From Pseudomonadota bacterium (GTDB lineage: Bacteria > Pseudomonadota > Gammaproteobacteria > Xanthomonadales > Xanthomonadaceae): a stretch of 64,000 bases of DNA. The notes under the pieces are model-generated. The model worked only from the letters and a program-made list of their open reading frames with translations. It was not told where the DNA came from and did no database searches. Below, piece by piece: positions 39,252 through 48,463 of this stretch. How positions within the stretch are numbered: position 1 is the first letter of the stretch; every line of letters begins with the position of its first letter. The DNA is taken from positions 210,278 through 274,277 of the forward strand of contig JAFEBV010000027.1 of NCBI GenBank assembly GCA_018242485.1. The letters run 5' to 3'. A program made the position numbers and the translations under genes.

Positions 39252-40561
39252 GGTGGTGGCGCTGGCGTGGCGGCGGCAGGATTCGGCTCCGGCGCATCGC
39301 GCCCGAACAGCGCTCCCGCGTACAGGCCGACCAGCAGCAGGAACACCCCGCCCCAGAAACTCGAATAGAACGCCAGATGCGTATTGAGCGGAAATACCGT
39401 CACCGCCAGCGCCACCGCCGGCACTGCCGCGCGCGAGCGCGCCGCCGCATCGGCCAGCCGCCACGCGCGAATCGCCAGCGCCGCACCGATCGCCCACAAC
39501 AGCAGACCCAGCAAGCCGGTCTCGCTGAGTACCTCCAGCACGATCTGGTGCGCGTGCAGCGCACCGCCCTCGCCCCATGGTGGCGGCGTGGCCATTGTCG
39601 GCGCGCATTGCGCGTAGTGGTCGCGGTAGCCGCGCACGCCCACGCCGTTGAGCGGATGCTCGCGCGCCATGCACAGCGCCGCGCCCCAGATGCGCACCCG
39701 GCCGTTGCTGGCTTCGTCCAGCGCGCCGATGCCGCCATGCAGCACCGCTTCGCTGCGCGCGATGCGCTCGTGCAGCTCCTGCGGGAAGACGACGGCGAGC
39801 GCGGCCACACCGACGATGCCGGCGGCAAACACGCCCAGCAGGCGCTTCCAGCCGAGCAAGCGCCAGCCGCCGAACGCCAGCGCCAGCGCGAAGCTCAGCC
39901 ACGCCGCGCGCGAACCCGCCAGCGCCACCCCAACGCCCAGCAGCAACGCCGCGCCGATCCAGCCGACGATGCCGAGCCGGCGTGCGGCCAGCGCGAGCGG
40001 AAACGCGGCCAGACTCGCCAAAACCTGCCCGAGGTGCGGATGCTTCGCGCCGAAGATGCCGCTGATGCGGATCACCCCGCTGCCCGTCTCGACGTTCGCG
40101 CTGCCGCCGAGGCTGAATCCGCTCACCGCCTGCACCAGCGCGTCGAGCGTCCACAACAGCGCGATCGCGGCGATGCCGGCATACACGATGCGGCGGTCAC
40201 GATCACGATGCACGGCGATCGCGCACAGCCACAGCAGCGGCAGGAAACGCAGCCCTGCAAGCACTTCCCACAGCGCGCGCCGACGGTCGGTCGCGTCGAT
40301 GCAGGAGAACAGTTCCGGCAACCAGTAACTGAAGAACAATGCCGAGGTCAGCGCCCACGCCTCGCGGCTGAGCAGCGCGTCGCCGCCACGAAATCGGCGC
40401 AGCGCCAGCCAGCAAATAGTGGCGACTGCGGCCAACGCGAGGACGAGGTTCGCCGGCCCCATCCACGGCCACGACGCCACGCAGGCCAGCACCAGCCACG
40501 GCGCCCAGCCCGCGCGCGGCGCGGCGTGGTCGTCAGCGCTGGGCGTCGACGAGATCGGCAT
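39248..40561 (-). CDS. O-antigen ligase-like (WaaL/Wzy_C) membrane protein
   Basis: 437 residues from ATG 40561 with about 11-12 TM helices. The Wzy_C core region carries ALAGSRAAWLSFALALAFGG and the large periplasmic loop with REHPLNGVGVRGYRDHY, whose His and Arg residues match the ligase pattern. It presumably joins O-chains or other glycans to lipid A-core in the periplasm. The start overlaps the GT4 gene by 29 bp. A polymerase-type role cannot be excluded. Confidence 0.82.
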   Translation of the reverse strand: MPISSTPSADDHAAPRAGWAPWLVLACVASWPWMGPANLVLALAAVATICWLALRRFRGGDALLSREAWALTSALFFSYWLPELFSCIDATDRRRALWEVLAGLRFLPLLWLCAIAVHRDRDRRIVYAGIAAIALLWTLDALVQAVSGFSLGGSANVETGSGVIRISGIFGAKHPHLGQVLASLAAFPLALAARRLGIVGWIGAALLLGVGVALAGSRAAWLSFALALAFGGWRLLGWKRLLGVFAAGIVGVAALAVVFPQELHERIARSEAVLHGGIGALDEASNGRVRIWGAALCMAREHPLNGVGVRGYRDHYAQCAPTMATPPPWGEGGALHAHQIVLEVLSETGLLGLLLWAIGAALAIRAWRLADAAARSRAAVPAVALAVTVFPLNTHLAFYSSFWGGVFLLLVGLYAGALFGRDAPEPNPAAATPAPPP

Positions 40562-41651
40562 ACAGGGCGAGCGTGTCGGCTTGCATGCGCGCAAGGGTAT
40601 AACGATCCGGCAGCGCGATGGCCGGGCGCGGCGCATCCAGCAGCATCCGCGCGCGCTGCGCCAGCGCGGCAGCATCGTGCAACGCGACCGCACCGGCCGG
40701 GCACAGCTCGCGCAGCAGTTCGCCGACCCCGCCGTGATCCCAACCCAATATGGGCCGGCCGCAGGACAACGCTTCGAGCACGGTGCGACCGAAGGACTCG
40801 GGCCGATCCGAGAGTTGCAGCACCAGATCGGACAGCGCATAGATCGCGCTCAGGCTCGCCAGGGGCTCGGTGAAGGCGACGAACTCGCGCAATTCCAGCG
40901 CATCGGCACGCGCCTGCAACTCGCGCAGATAGGACTCGCGCCCGGGCTGCACCACACCGGCGAGCAGCAGGCGTGCGTCGATGCCGTCGCGACGCAGCGC
41001 ATGCAAAAGTTCCAGTGCATGGGCATGGCCCTTCAGGCGCGTGCCGCGTGCGGGCAGCAACAACACGCGCTCACCGGCCAGTTGCGGATACGCCGCGAAC
41101 AGGCGTTCGCGTCCTTCCAGATCGGGCTGCGCGGCGGGCAAGATAGCGGCCGGATCGACACCACGCGGGATCACCACCAGTTTCGCTGGATCGGTATCCG
41201 GCCACTGGCGCAGTACATGCTCGCGCACGGTCTGCGATACGCAGATCACCCGCTGCCCGCGCCGCATCACTCCGCTGTAGCGGCCGGGCGAATTGAGTCC
41301 GTGCACGGTGGTGACAAAGCATGGTCGATCGCGCAGGCCGCGCAACGCAACAAGGCCCATCCACGCCGGCAATCGCGAGCGCGCATGCACGATGTCGGTA
41401 TGGGTTTCCTGAAACAACTTGCGCAGGGTGCGCGCATGGCGCAGGGTCAGCGGCGACTTGCGACCGATGTCGAGTTCGATATGTTCGGCGCCGGTGGCGC
41501 GCAGCGCCGGCAGCATCCGTCCGCCCGCCGACACCACGATCGCACGATGCCCGGCCGCGACCAGCGCGGCGGCGATTTCCAGCGTGGAGCGCTCCACTCC
41601 GCCGGCATCCAGCGCCGGCAACAGTTGCACGACGGTGAGCGATCGCGCCAC
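40533..41651 (-). CDS. Glycosyltransferase family 4
   Basis: 372 residues from GTG 41651. N-terminal GT-B loop LPALDAGGVERSTLEIAAAL; C-terminal nucleotide-sugar site with EX7E in PESFGRTVLEALSCGRPILG. Expected to add a sugar to the LPS core or another surface glycan. First gene of the GT4, ligase-like, GT2 unit, and 14 bp downstream of the zinc-finger gene. The GTG start is forced by the absence of an upstream ATG in frame. Confidence 0.88.
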   Translation of the reverse strand: MARSLTVVQLLPALDAGGVERSTLEIAAALVAAGHRAIVVSAGGRMLPALRATGAEHIELDIGRKSPLTLRHARTLRKLFQETHTDIVHARSRLPAWMGLVALRGLRDRPCFVTTVHGLNSPGRYSGVMRRGQRVICVSQTVREHVLRQWPDTDPAKLVVIPRGVDPAAILPAAQPDLEGRERLFAAYPQLAGERVLLLPARGTRLKGHAHALELLHALRRDGIDARLLLAGVVQPGRESYLRELQARADALELREFVAFTEPLASLSAIYALSDLVLQLSDRPESFGRTVLEALSCGRPILGWDHGGVGELLRELCPAGAVALHDAAALAQRARMLLDAPRPAIALPDRYTLARMQADTLALYADLVDAQR

Positions 41652-41664
41652 CGCAGGCGCGTTG

Positions 41665-41859
41665 TCAGTCGATCAGCACATAGTGCGCGCCGCAGTACGG
41701 GCAGGCGCATTCACGCTCCTGCTCCAGCGGCAGATAGACGCGCGGGTGCGAGTTCCACAGCGCCATCGACGGCAACGGGCAGGACACCGGCAAGTCGGCG
41801 CGGCGCACTTCGTAGCGATTCTCGGTGTTGGCCTGAAAGTTCGTGGCAGTGGCGGTCAT
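41665..41859 (-). CDS. Zinc-finger domain protein (zf-CHCC, NdufS6-like)
   Basis: 64 residues. The Cys-His-Cys-Cys ligands appear in VSCPLP, NSHPRVYL and CACPYCGAHYVL, the pattern of the short bacterial zf-CHCC proteins related to the complex I subunit NDUFS6. Function in bacteria is not established. Upstream of the GT4 gene on the same strand, 13 nt apart, an arrangement I associate with Lysobacterales. Confidence 0.9.
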   Translation of the reverse strand: MTATATNFQANTENRYEVRRADLPVSCPLPSMALWNSHPRVYLPLEQERECACPYCGAHYVLID

Positions 41860-42050
41860 GGGACAAGGTTCCGTTCGGCAACGCCCATTGTACCTGCGCG
41901 CAGAGAGTGCCCGTCATCCATCGCGCAAATGCAGCCCTCGCGGGTCTAGGCGATTCCGCTATCATCTTGCCGCGCCGTCGCGATTGGGCGCCTTTTCGGC
42001 GAGGGGTTGCCGAGAAGATAACTACAATCATCCAAACTCGGGGAATATCC

Positions 42051-42677
42051 ATGCGCCATATTGCGACGCTCGTCGCCTGCATCGTCTTGCTTGGCGGTTG
42101 CGCCACCATCACCCGCGGCACCACACAAGCCTGGTCGGTCCAGACCGACCCGGTCGGAGCCGACGTAAGGCTCTCGTCAGGCGAACAATGCAAGACACCA
42201 TGCACGTTGCAGAAAAAACGCAAGGATCCGTTCCAGGTCACGATCACCAAAGATGGCTACGAAACCGTCGTGACGCAGATCATCACTACGGTCAAGGGCG
42301 CCGGCGCGGCTGGCATGGCCGGCAACGTGATCATCGGCGGGATCATCGGTGTGGGTGTTGATGCGGCATCGGGCGCCACCAAGGATCTCATCCCCAATCC
42401 GTTGATCGTGAAGTTGGCGCTGACCGGTTCGGGTCAGACCGCCGTGATCAACACACCGCCACCGCCGACAAACGATTCCGTACAAGACGATGGCCGCATG
42501 GCTCGCCTGAGTCACATGGGCGATGCCGCCCGGAAAGAACTCGCAGGTTTGCAGTGCGCGAAGGATTTCAAGGAAATCACCGCGGACGGCGAGATCGAGG
42601 TCTATCAAGGCACCTGCAACGACGGTCGGGTGCAAAGGGTTTCGTGCGACGAGTTCGCCTGCCGACAGTCGAAGTAA
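42051..42677 (+). CDS. Lipoprotein with PEGA-like domain, unknown function
   Basis: 208 residues. A lipoprotein signal with lipobox LLGGCATI is preceded by GGGGA 7 nt before the ATG. Residues about 28-75 resemble a PEGA-like beta domain (WSVQTDPVGADVRLSSG, CKTPCTLQKKRKDPFQVTI). A glycine-rich hydrophobic stretch follows (MAGNVIIGGIIGVGVDAASG) and a C-terminal part has two Cys pairs. Related proteins are sometimes misannotated as translation initiation factor 2. Monocistronic, convergent with the pirin gene. Confidence 0.75.
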   Translation: MRHIATLVACIVLLGGCATITRGTTQAWSVQTDPVGADVRLSSGEQCKTPCTLQKKRKDPFQVTITKDGYETVVTQIITTVKGAGAAGMAGNVIIGGIIGVGVDAASGATKDLIPNPLIVKLALTGSGQTAVINTPPPPTNDSVQDDGRMARLSHMGDAARKELAGLQCAKDFKEITADGEIEVYQGTCNDGRVQRVSCDEFACRQSK

Positions 42678-42724
42678 TCGCATGGATGTCCGGTGTCGGA
42701 CCACACCGACACCGGATGTCCTGC

Positions 42725-43426
42725 TCACGGCAAATCGAACACCAGCACCTCGCTGTCGTCCTGCGCGTGCAGGCTCACGCTGGCGACATCGCTCACCCCG
42801 GCCGCATCGCCGGCCGCGAGCAGCATTCCATCGTCGAGTTGCAGGCGGCCAGTCACCACCTGCACCCATGCGCGCCGGCCCGCAGTCAGCGCATGCGTCA
42901 CGCGCTGACCGGTGGACAGCAAGCCCGCATACATCTGCGCATTCTGGCGAATCGGCAACGAGCCTTTGGCACCATCCGGCGAGGCCACCAGTTTCAGCAC
43001 CCCACGACGCGATTCCGGCGCGTAGTGTTCCTGCGCGTAGCGAGGCTGCGCGTTGAGGCGGTCGGGCTGGATCCAGATTTGCAGGAAGTGCACCGGCGCA
43101 TCCTGCGAGGCGTTGAACTCGCTGTGCTCGATGCCGCTGCCGGCGCTCATCATCTGCACGTCGCCGGGCACGATCACCGAACCGTTGCCGATGCTGTCGC
43201 GGTGCTGCAAGCCGCCGTCGACGACGTAGGAGAGAATCTCCATGTTGGCGTGACGGTGCGGGGCGAAGCCGCCGCCGGGCGCGACCCGATCCTCGTTGAT
43301 CACCCGCAGCGGGCCGAAGCCCATCCACTGCCGGTCGTGGTATTCGGCGAAGGAAAACGTATGCCGGCTGTCGAGCCAGCCATGCCGGGCGTGGCCGCGC
43401 TCACCGGATCGACGCAGCACGATCAT
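42725..43426 (-). CDS. Pirin family protein (YhhW-like)
   Basis: 233 residues, bicupin. Metal site residues His-x-His in APHRHANMEILSYV and His/Glu in SGIEHSEFN. Opening TFSFAEYHDRQWMGFGPLRVINED is typical of pirins such as YhhW, which can show quercetin 2,3-dioxygenase activity in vitro; the cellular role is unclear. It lies 11 bp downstream of the yceI-like gene on the same strand, a likely two-gene unit. Confidence 0.92.
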   Translation of the reverse strand: MIVLRRSGERGHARHGWLDSRHTFSFAEYHDRQWMGFGPLRVINEDRVAPGGGFAPHRHANMEILSYVVDGGLQHRDSIGNGSVIVPGDVQMMSAGSGIEHSEFNASQDAPVHFLQIWIQPDRLNAQPRYAQEHYAPESRRGVLKLVASPDGAKGSLPIRQNAQMYAGLLSTGQRVTHALTAGRRAWVQVVTGRLQLDDGMLLAAGDAAGVSDVASVSLHAQDDSEVLVFDLP

Positions 43427-43436
43427 CGCGGCATCC

Positions 43437-44045
43437 TCACTTCTCTTTCTTCGGCGCGTAGGCTTCCATCGTCGCGTGGATGGTCACCTCGTCGCTGACG
43501 TTGGGCACGAGGTAGGCCACGCCGAAATCGCTGCGCTTGACCGTGGTGGTCGCATCCAGTCCCACCATCGGCACGCCGCGCATCGGGTGCGGGCCGATCT
43601 TGTTGAGGGTCACCTGAAAGGTCGCCGGCTTGGTGATGCCGTGGATGGTCAGGTCGCCGGCGACGGCGAGGTGGTCGGCATCGATGCGGGTGACCGAACT
43701 GCTCTTGAAGCTGGCCAGCGGAAACTTGGCGGCATCGAAGAACATTTCCGAAATCAGTTCTGCATCCAGATCCGGCACGCCGACGCTGATGGTGTCGATC
43801 GGGATGTTGACCTGGATGCGCGACTTCGTTGGATCCTTGGCATCGAACAGGAAATCGCCCTCGACCTTGTTCAATCGACCGGTGATGTGCGAGAAACCGT
43901 TGTGCGTGTAGGTGTAAAGAACCTGGGTGTGGTTGGGGTCGATGATGTACGGCTCTGCGGCCAGCGCGTTGCCGGCGAGGGCAAGGGAAGCGGCGAGCAG
44001 GCTGGCGCGGAACGGGGTGGTGTGAAACAGAAGGGCGATGGACAT
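43437..44045 (-). CDS. YceI family periplasmic protein
   Basis: 202 residues with a signal peptide (cleavage after NALA). The lipocalin-like YceI barrel is shown by YIIDPNHTQVLYTYTHNGFS, then KSRIQVNIPIDTISVG, FFDAAKFP and LTIHGITKPATFQV. The family binds isoprenoid lipids such as polyprenyl pyrophosphate; the physiological role is uncertain. Co-oriented and nearly adjacent to the pirin gene. Confidence 0.93.
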   Translation of the reverse strand: MSIALLFHTTPFRASLLAASLALAGNALAAEPYIIDPNHTQVLYTYTHNGFSHITGRLNKVEGDFLFDAKDPTKSRIQVNIPIDTISVGVPDLDAELISEMFFDAAKFPLASFKSSSVTRIDADHLAVAGDLTIHGITKPATFQVTLNKIGPHPMRGVPMVGLDATTTVKRSDFGVAYLVPNVSDEVTIHATMEAYAPKKEK

Positions 44046-44153
44046 GGCGTGGGCCGGGTGCTGACGGGTTCGGGGAACTGGCAGTGTAGTGTTGCAGGGC
44101 GGGAATGGAAGCTCCCGCGCGGCAACGATCCTTCTCGCACGCGGAACGAGTGC

Positions 44154-45143
44154 ATGGGCGAGCGCATCTGGGTGGTCACCGACGGCAGAGCCGGCAACGA
44201 ACGCCAGGCGCTGGCCTTGGCGCGTGCGCTGGGCGGTGTGACGGAGTCGTCCGCATCGACAATGCTGTCATCCGACACAGCGCTGCGCGTCTGGCGCTTG
44301 CGGGCGTTTGCGCCATGGCAGCAGGCCGCGCCACGCCGGTTACCCGGCAGCGAGCGCGCCTTCGGCGACGAGTTTCGACTGGCCTTGAACGCTCCACCGC
44401 GGTTGGCGATCGGCTGCGGCCGGCAAGGTGCGCTGGCCACGCGACTGTTGCGCGAAGCCGGCGCGCGCGTGGTGCAGATCCTCGATCCGCGCATCGACCC
44501 GCGCCATTGGGATGCGGTGATCGTGCCCGAACACGACCGCCTGCGCGGCGCGAACGTCATCACCCTGCTGGGCAGCCTGCACGAGGTCGATGCCCACTGG
44601 CTGCAGGCGGCACGCTTGCAGCATCCAGCCATCGGCGAACTGCCTGCACCACGCACCGTGTTGTTGCTCGGCGGGCCGATCCGCAACGTGCCGCTGGACG
44701 CACGCTGGTGGCGGCGCACCGCCGAGGCCCTGCGCCGGCTGCACGCCCGTGAAGGCGGCAGCGTGAGCGTCTGCGCCTCGCGGCGCACACCGGCGTGGCT
44801 GATCGCATCGGTGCGCAAGGATCTGGCCGACCTGCCCGGCCTGCGCTGGCTGGATGCGCGCGATGGCGAAAATCCCTATCCCGGCCTGCTCGGCTGGGCG
44901 CAGCGCCTCGTGGTCTCGCCGGACTCGGTGAACATGCTCTCGGAAGCCGCCGCCACCGGCGCCGACGTGCGCATCGCCGGCGCGGAGATCGCACGCGGAC
45001 GGCATGCGGCGTTCATCGCCAGCCTGATTGCGCGCGGATGCGCGCAAGATTTCGACGCCCAAGCCCCGCTCACGCCAGCGACCGTGCTGCAAGAATTGCC
45101 ACGGGTGGCGGTGATTTTGCGCGGGCGGTTGGGGGTGTCATGA
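44154..45143 (+). CDS. ELM1/DUF1022-like protein (GT-B fold)
   Basis: 329 residues from ATG 44154. Begins RIWVVTDGRAGNERQALALA and carries LLLGGPIRNVPLDARWW, VCASRRTPAWL, ENPYPGLLGWAQRLVVSPDSVNM as separate conserved blocks of the ELM1 (mitochondrial fission protein) family. Bacterial members have a glycosyltransferase-like GT-B fold and often sit near LPS genes; activity unproven. Divergent from yceI across 108 bp. Confidence 0.85.
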   Translation: MGERIWVVTDGRAGNERQALALARALGGVTESSASTMLSSDTALRVWRLRAFAPWQQAAPRRLPGSERAFGDEFRLALNAPPRLAIGCGRQGALATRLLREAGARVVQILDPRIDPRHWDAVIVPEHDRLRGANVITLLGSLHEVDAHWLQAARLQHPAIGELPAPRTVLLLGGPIRNVPLDARWWRRTAEALRRLHAREGGSVSVCASRRTPAWLIASVRKDLADLPGLRWLDARDGENPYPGLLGWAQRLVVSPDSVNMLSEAAATGADVRIAGAEIARGRHAAFIASLIARGCAQDFDAQAPLTPATVLQELPRVAVILRGRLGVS

Positions 45144-45154
45144 ACAAGCACTCA

Positions 45155-45379
45155 TCCGCGAATGAACGCAAAGGAACGCGAATGGGTGCGATGGAATTGA
45201 CTTCACATGCAACCGAGGTCACCCACAAACGTCATGCCCCGTCTGGCAACTCGCTGCGAATTGATCGCTGCAAGCATTCCTGTGTTCGCAAGCGCAGCAA
45301 ATGACGCCTCGTTGACGCGATCCAACTCATCCGCCTTTCATCTGCCTTTCATTCGCGTTCCTTTGCGTTCATTCGCGGA
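45155..45379. repeat. 225-bp element with perfect 30-bp terminal inverted repeats
   Basis: Arms 45155-45184 and 45350-45379 are exact reverse complements (left arm begins TCCGCGAATGAACGC). The 165-bp centre has no plausible gene and no transposase fragment. No clear target-site duplication is visible, though ACTCATCCGC occurs at both sides. It may be a MITE-like element or a large stem-loop between the ELM1-like gene and the convergent glnE. Confidence 0.85.
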
Positions 45380-45424
45380 CCTTGTCGTTTGGCTCAGCCT
45401 ACCGCGGCAGTCAAACCCACAGCA

Positions 45425-48187
45425 TCACACCATCGCATCGAACGCCAACCCCTGCCCCCGGCACGCTTCGCGCACCGTCGCGCGAGCGGTTTCGATTTCC
45501 GCATCCAGCGTCGCGATGCGCGGGCGGCGGTCGAGGGTGCAGGCCAGTGCGTGACGCAGCAGGCATGCGTGGGCCGCGCGCAACGCCTCGCCTTGCGTGG
45601 ATGGGAGTATTCCGGCGGCGACGAGGGCGACGAGGATCGCTTCGCTGGCGCGCGGGGCGAGCAACGCCGGGTGTGCATGCGCGTGGGCGAGCACGAGGTA
45701 TTGCAACAGGAAGTCCAGATCCACCAGTCCGCCCTCGCCCTGCTTGAGATCGAAGCGTGCATCGCGGCTGCGGTCGAGCTCGCCGCGCATGCGTCGGCGC
45801 ATCGACACCACATCATCACGCAACGCGGTCGGATCGCGCGGGCGCGCGAGCACTTCGCCACGGATCGCCTCGAAACGGGCGATGCCCGCGGGCGAACCGG
45901 CCAGCCCGCGCGCACGGATCAGCGCCTGATGCTCCCACGTCCATGCGCGTCGATGCTGGTAGTTGGCGAAGCTGGGCAGGCTGGCAACGAGCAGCCCTTT
46001 CGCACCGTCCGGGCGCAGGCGCACGTCCACCTCGTACAGGCTGCCGGCGGGGGTGATGGTGCCGAGCAGGCTGACCAGTTTCTGCGCCAGCCGCGCGCAG
46101 CGACGCGGCGTATCCGCATCGGTGCCATCAATTGCGTGCAGGAACACCAAATCGAGGTCGGACATGAAACCCAGTTCCTCGCCGCCGATGCTGCCGTAAC
46201 CGATGACCGCAAAGCCATCGTCGGCCATGTCTGCACCGCGCCTGACCGCATGCCGCGCCAGTTCCAGCGCGGCGACGAGCACGACCTGCGCGAGCGCGGC
46301 CAATTGCTGCGCGCAGGCCAGTGCATCGCTGCGCTGCTTGAGCAAGGCCAGGCCGATGCGGAAGGCGACGCCTTGGCGGAACTCGGCCAGCGCATGCAGG
46401 CGCGCTTCCACATCCTCCGGCGCGATGCCCGCCAGCGCCTGCGCGCATTCGCGATGCAGGCCCGCGGGCGTGGGCGCGACGCCTTCGGCGCGCACGTCGA
46501 GCAGCTCGTCGAGCAGCAGCGGGTGCGCGGCGATGCGCTCGGCGAGCAGGGCGCTGCGCGCGGCGACTTCGACCAGCCGCGAGGCGGCGGCCGGTTGTTC
46601 GTCGAGCAGGGCCAGATAACTGCCGCGACGGGCGATGGCGTGCAGCAGATCGAGCAAGCGCGGCAGCGCGACATCGGCCGCCGCGCTCTGCCCGGCTTCA
46701 CGCAGCAGGCGCGGCAGCACGCGATCCAGCCGCGGGCGCGAACGCGGCGAGAGCGCACGCACCGCCGGCGAGCGAGCGAAATCGCGCAGCGCGGCATCGT
46801 GGGCATCGGCGCGCGCAAAACCGGCATCGACCAGCACCTGCGCGTCGCCACCCTCGGGCAGGGCCAGCCAGTAATCCTGCAAAGCGGTCGATGAGGACGC
46901 GCCACGCCGGCGCGCGGCGAGCAGGCGCTCGAATTCGGCCGAGACGATGGCGCGTTGCGCGTCCAGATCCACCTGCAAATCCGCGAGGTTGTCGTAACCC
47001 AGCCCGCGTGCGATGCGCTGCGCGATGACCGGATCGACCGGTAGCGCGTGGGTCTGCTGGTCGGTGAACATCTGCACGCGGTTTTCCAGCCGACGCAGGA
47101 AGCGATAGGCGTTCGCCAGCGCCTGCGCAGTGTCCGCCGGCAGATGCCCGCCCGCGGCCAGCGCGGCGAGCGCGGCCAGCAGCGAGCGCGTGCGCAGCGC
47201 AGCTTCGCGACCGCCGCGAATCAGTTGCAGCGCCTGGGCGAGAAACTCGATCTCGCGGATGCCACCGGCGCCGAGCTTGAGATGGCCGGACAATTCGCGG
47301 CGCTCGTCGGCGGCGATCGCCGCCTTCATCTCGCGCAGGCCGTCGAGCGCGGTGTAATCGAGATAACGCCGATACACGAACGGCCGCAGCGTCGCCAGCA
47401 GGCGCTCGCCGGCTTCGATGTCGCCAGCCACCGGACGCGCCTTGATCCACGCATAGCGTTCCCAGTCGCGGCCCTCGCTCTGGTAGTACTGCTCCATCGC
47501 GCCGAACGACAGCGCCAGCCGCCCGACCCCGCCGAACGGGCGCAGGCGCATGTCCACGCGGTGGCAGAAACCATCCGCAGTGACCTCGTCGAGCAAGTGG
47601 ATCAGGCGCTGGCCGATGCGCGCGTAATACGCATCGGCTTCCAACGGGCGCATGCCATCGCTGCTGCCGCCGTGTTCGTAGGCGAAAATCAGATCGACGT
47701 CGGATGAGAAGTTCAACTCGCCGCCGCCGAGTTTGCCCAGCCCGAACACGACCATGCGTTGCGGCTGCCCGTCGGCAGCACGGATCGCGCCATGCGTGGA
47801 TTCGTTCTGAGTCTCGACTGCACGCAGCGCCGTCTCGATGGCCGCATCGGCGATGGCGCTGGCACCAGCCAGGGTTTCCTCGACCGTATCCAGCCCGGCC
47901 ACGTCGCGCCAGATCAGGCGCAGTGAAGCGAGCTTGCGCCAGCGTCGCAGCAGCGCCGGCCATGCGTTGGGCAAGGCGGGATCGAGCGTTGGCGGCGGAA
48001 GCGGCGGCCCGAGCATCGCCGCAGCGGCCCCTAGAACATCTCGCAATACGCCGAACGCAAAATCGCTGGCCAGCAACAGACGGTCGAACTTGTCCAGCGG
48101 GACGTTCGCATCGACCGGCAACGAACCCAACACCTCGCGGCGTTGTGCCAGCAGGCGGGCGAGATTGGCGTCGGGCGTGGCATCCAT
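45425..48187 (-). CDS. glnE: Bifunctional glutamine synthetase adenylyltransferase/deadenylase
   Basis: 920 residues, close to the usual length. Two nucleotidyltransferase halves: GLGKLGGGELNFSSDVDL in the N-terminal deadenylase half and GYGSIGGEELGFMSDLDL in the C-terminal adenylylase half, each followed by a GlnD-type uridylyl-binding helical part. It switches glutamine synthetase activity in response to PII signals. Monocistronic in this window. Confidence 0.96.
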   Translation of the reverse strand: MDATPDANLARLLAQRREVLGSLPVDANVPLDKFDRLLLASDFAFGVLRDVLGAAAAMLGPPLPPPTLDPALPNAWPALLRRWRKLASLRLIWRDVAGLDTVEETLAGASAIADAAIETALRAVETQNESTHGAIRAADGQPQRMVVFGLGKLGGGELNFSSDVDLIFAYEHGGSSDGMRPLEADAYYARIGQRLIHLLDEVTADGFCHRVDMRLRPFGGVGRLALSFGAMEQYYQSEGRDWERYAWIKARPVAGDIEAGERLLATLRPFVYRRYLDYTALDGLREMKAAIAADERRELSGHLKLGAGGIREIEFLAQALQLIRGGREAALRTRSLLAALAALAAGGHLPADTAQALANAYRFLRRLENRVQMFTDQQTHALPVDPVIAQRIARGLGYDNLADLQVDLDAQRAIVSAEFERLLAARRRGASSSTALQDYWLALPEGGDAQVLVDAGFARADAHDAALRDFARSPAVRALSPRSRPRLDRVLPRLLREAGQSAAADVALPRLLDLLHAIARRGSYLALLDEQPAAASRLVEVAARSALLAERIAAHPLLLDELLDVRAEGVAPTPAGLHRECAQALAGIAPEDVEARLHALAEFRQGVAFRIGLALLKQRSDALACAQQLAALAQVVLVAALELARHAVRRGADMADDGFAVIGYGSIGGEELGFMSDLDLVFLHAIDGTDADTPRRCARLAQKLVSLLGTITPAGSLYEVDVRLRPDGAKGLLVASLPSFANYQHRRAWTWEHQALIRARGLAGSPAGIARFEAIRGEVLARPRDPTALRDDVVSMRRRMRGELDRSRDARFDLKQGEGGLVDLDFLLQYLVLAHAHAHPALLAPRASEAILVALVAAGILPSTQGEALRAAHACLLRHALACTLDRRPRIATLDAEIETARATVREACRGQGLAFDAMV

Positions 48188-48277
48188 GCGCGCATTCTTT
48201 CACGCGCCGAGGTCGCCCGAAGCGATCATGGCAACGATCCCGCAGCACTCGCGCATCGCAACGACCTGCTGAAACGC

Positions 48278-48313
48278 ACAGACCCGCAAGCGCTCGCACG
48301 CTTGCGGGTCTGT
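48278..48313. terminator. 15-bp perfect hairpin between glnE and mgtE
   Basis: Arms ACAGACCCGCAAGCG and CGCTTGCGGGTCTGT with a 6-nt loop. It lies downstream of mgtE and upstream of glnE (both minus strand). There is no T-tract on the minus side, so it may be a stability hairpin or rho-assisted stop rather than a classical terminator. Confidence 0.6.
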
Positions 48314-48463
48314 GTCCTCTCCCTCTGACGCTTCCGCCGGGATTCCCCAATCCCTCGCATGGCGGGCTGCCATCATAGCCAGAGCGATCATGACAAGGCG
48401 CGCTGCGGTGCAGCACGAATCGCCGGCATCGCCATGACTTGCTCAATCGCTCGCATCCATCAT

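Noticed and set aside
45140..45304. Short plus-strand frame starting at the ELM1-like stop (ATGA overlap)
   Set aside because: It reads through one arm of the 30-bp inverted repeat, has no Shine-Dalgarno and no protein-like features.
48278..48313. tRNA or small RNA gene between glnE and mgtE
   Set aside because: Only a single perfect hairpin is present; no cloverleaf and no promoter seen.
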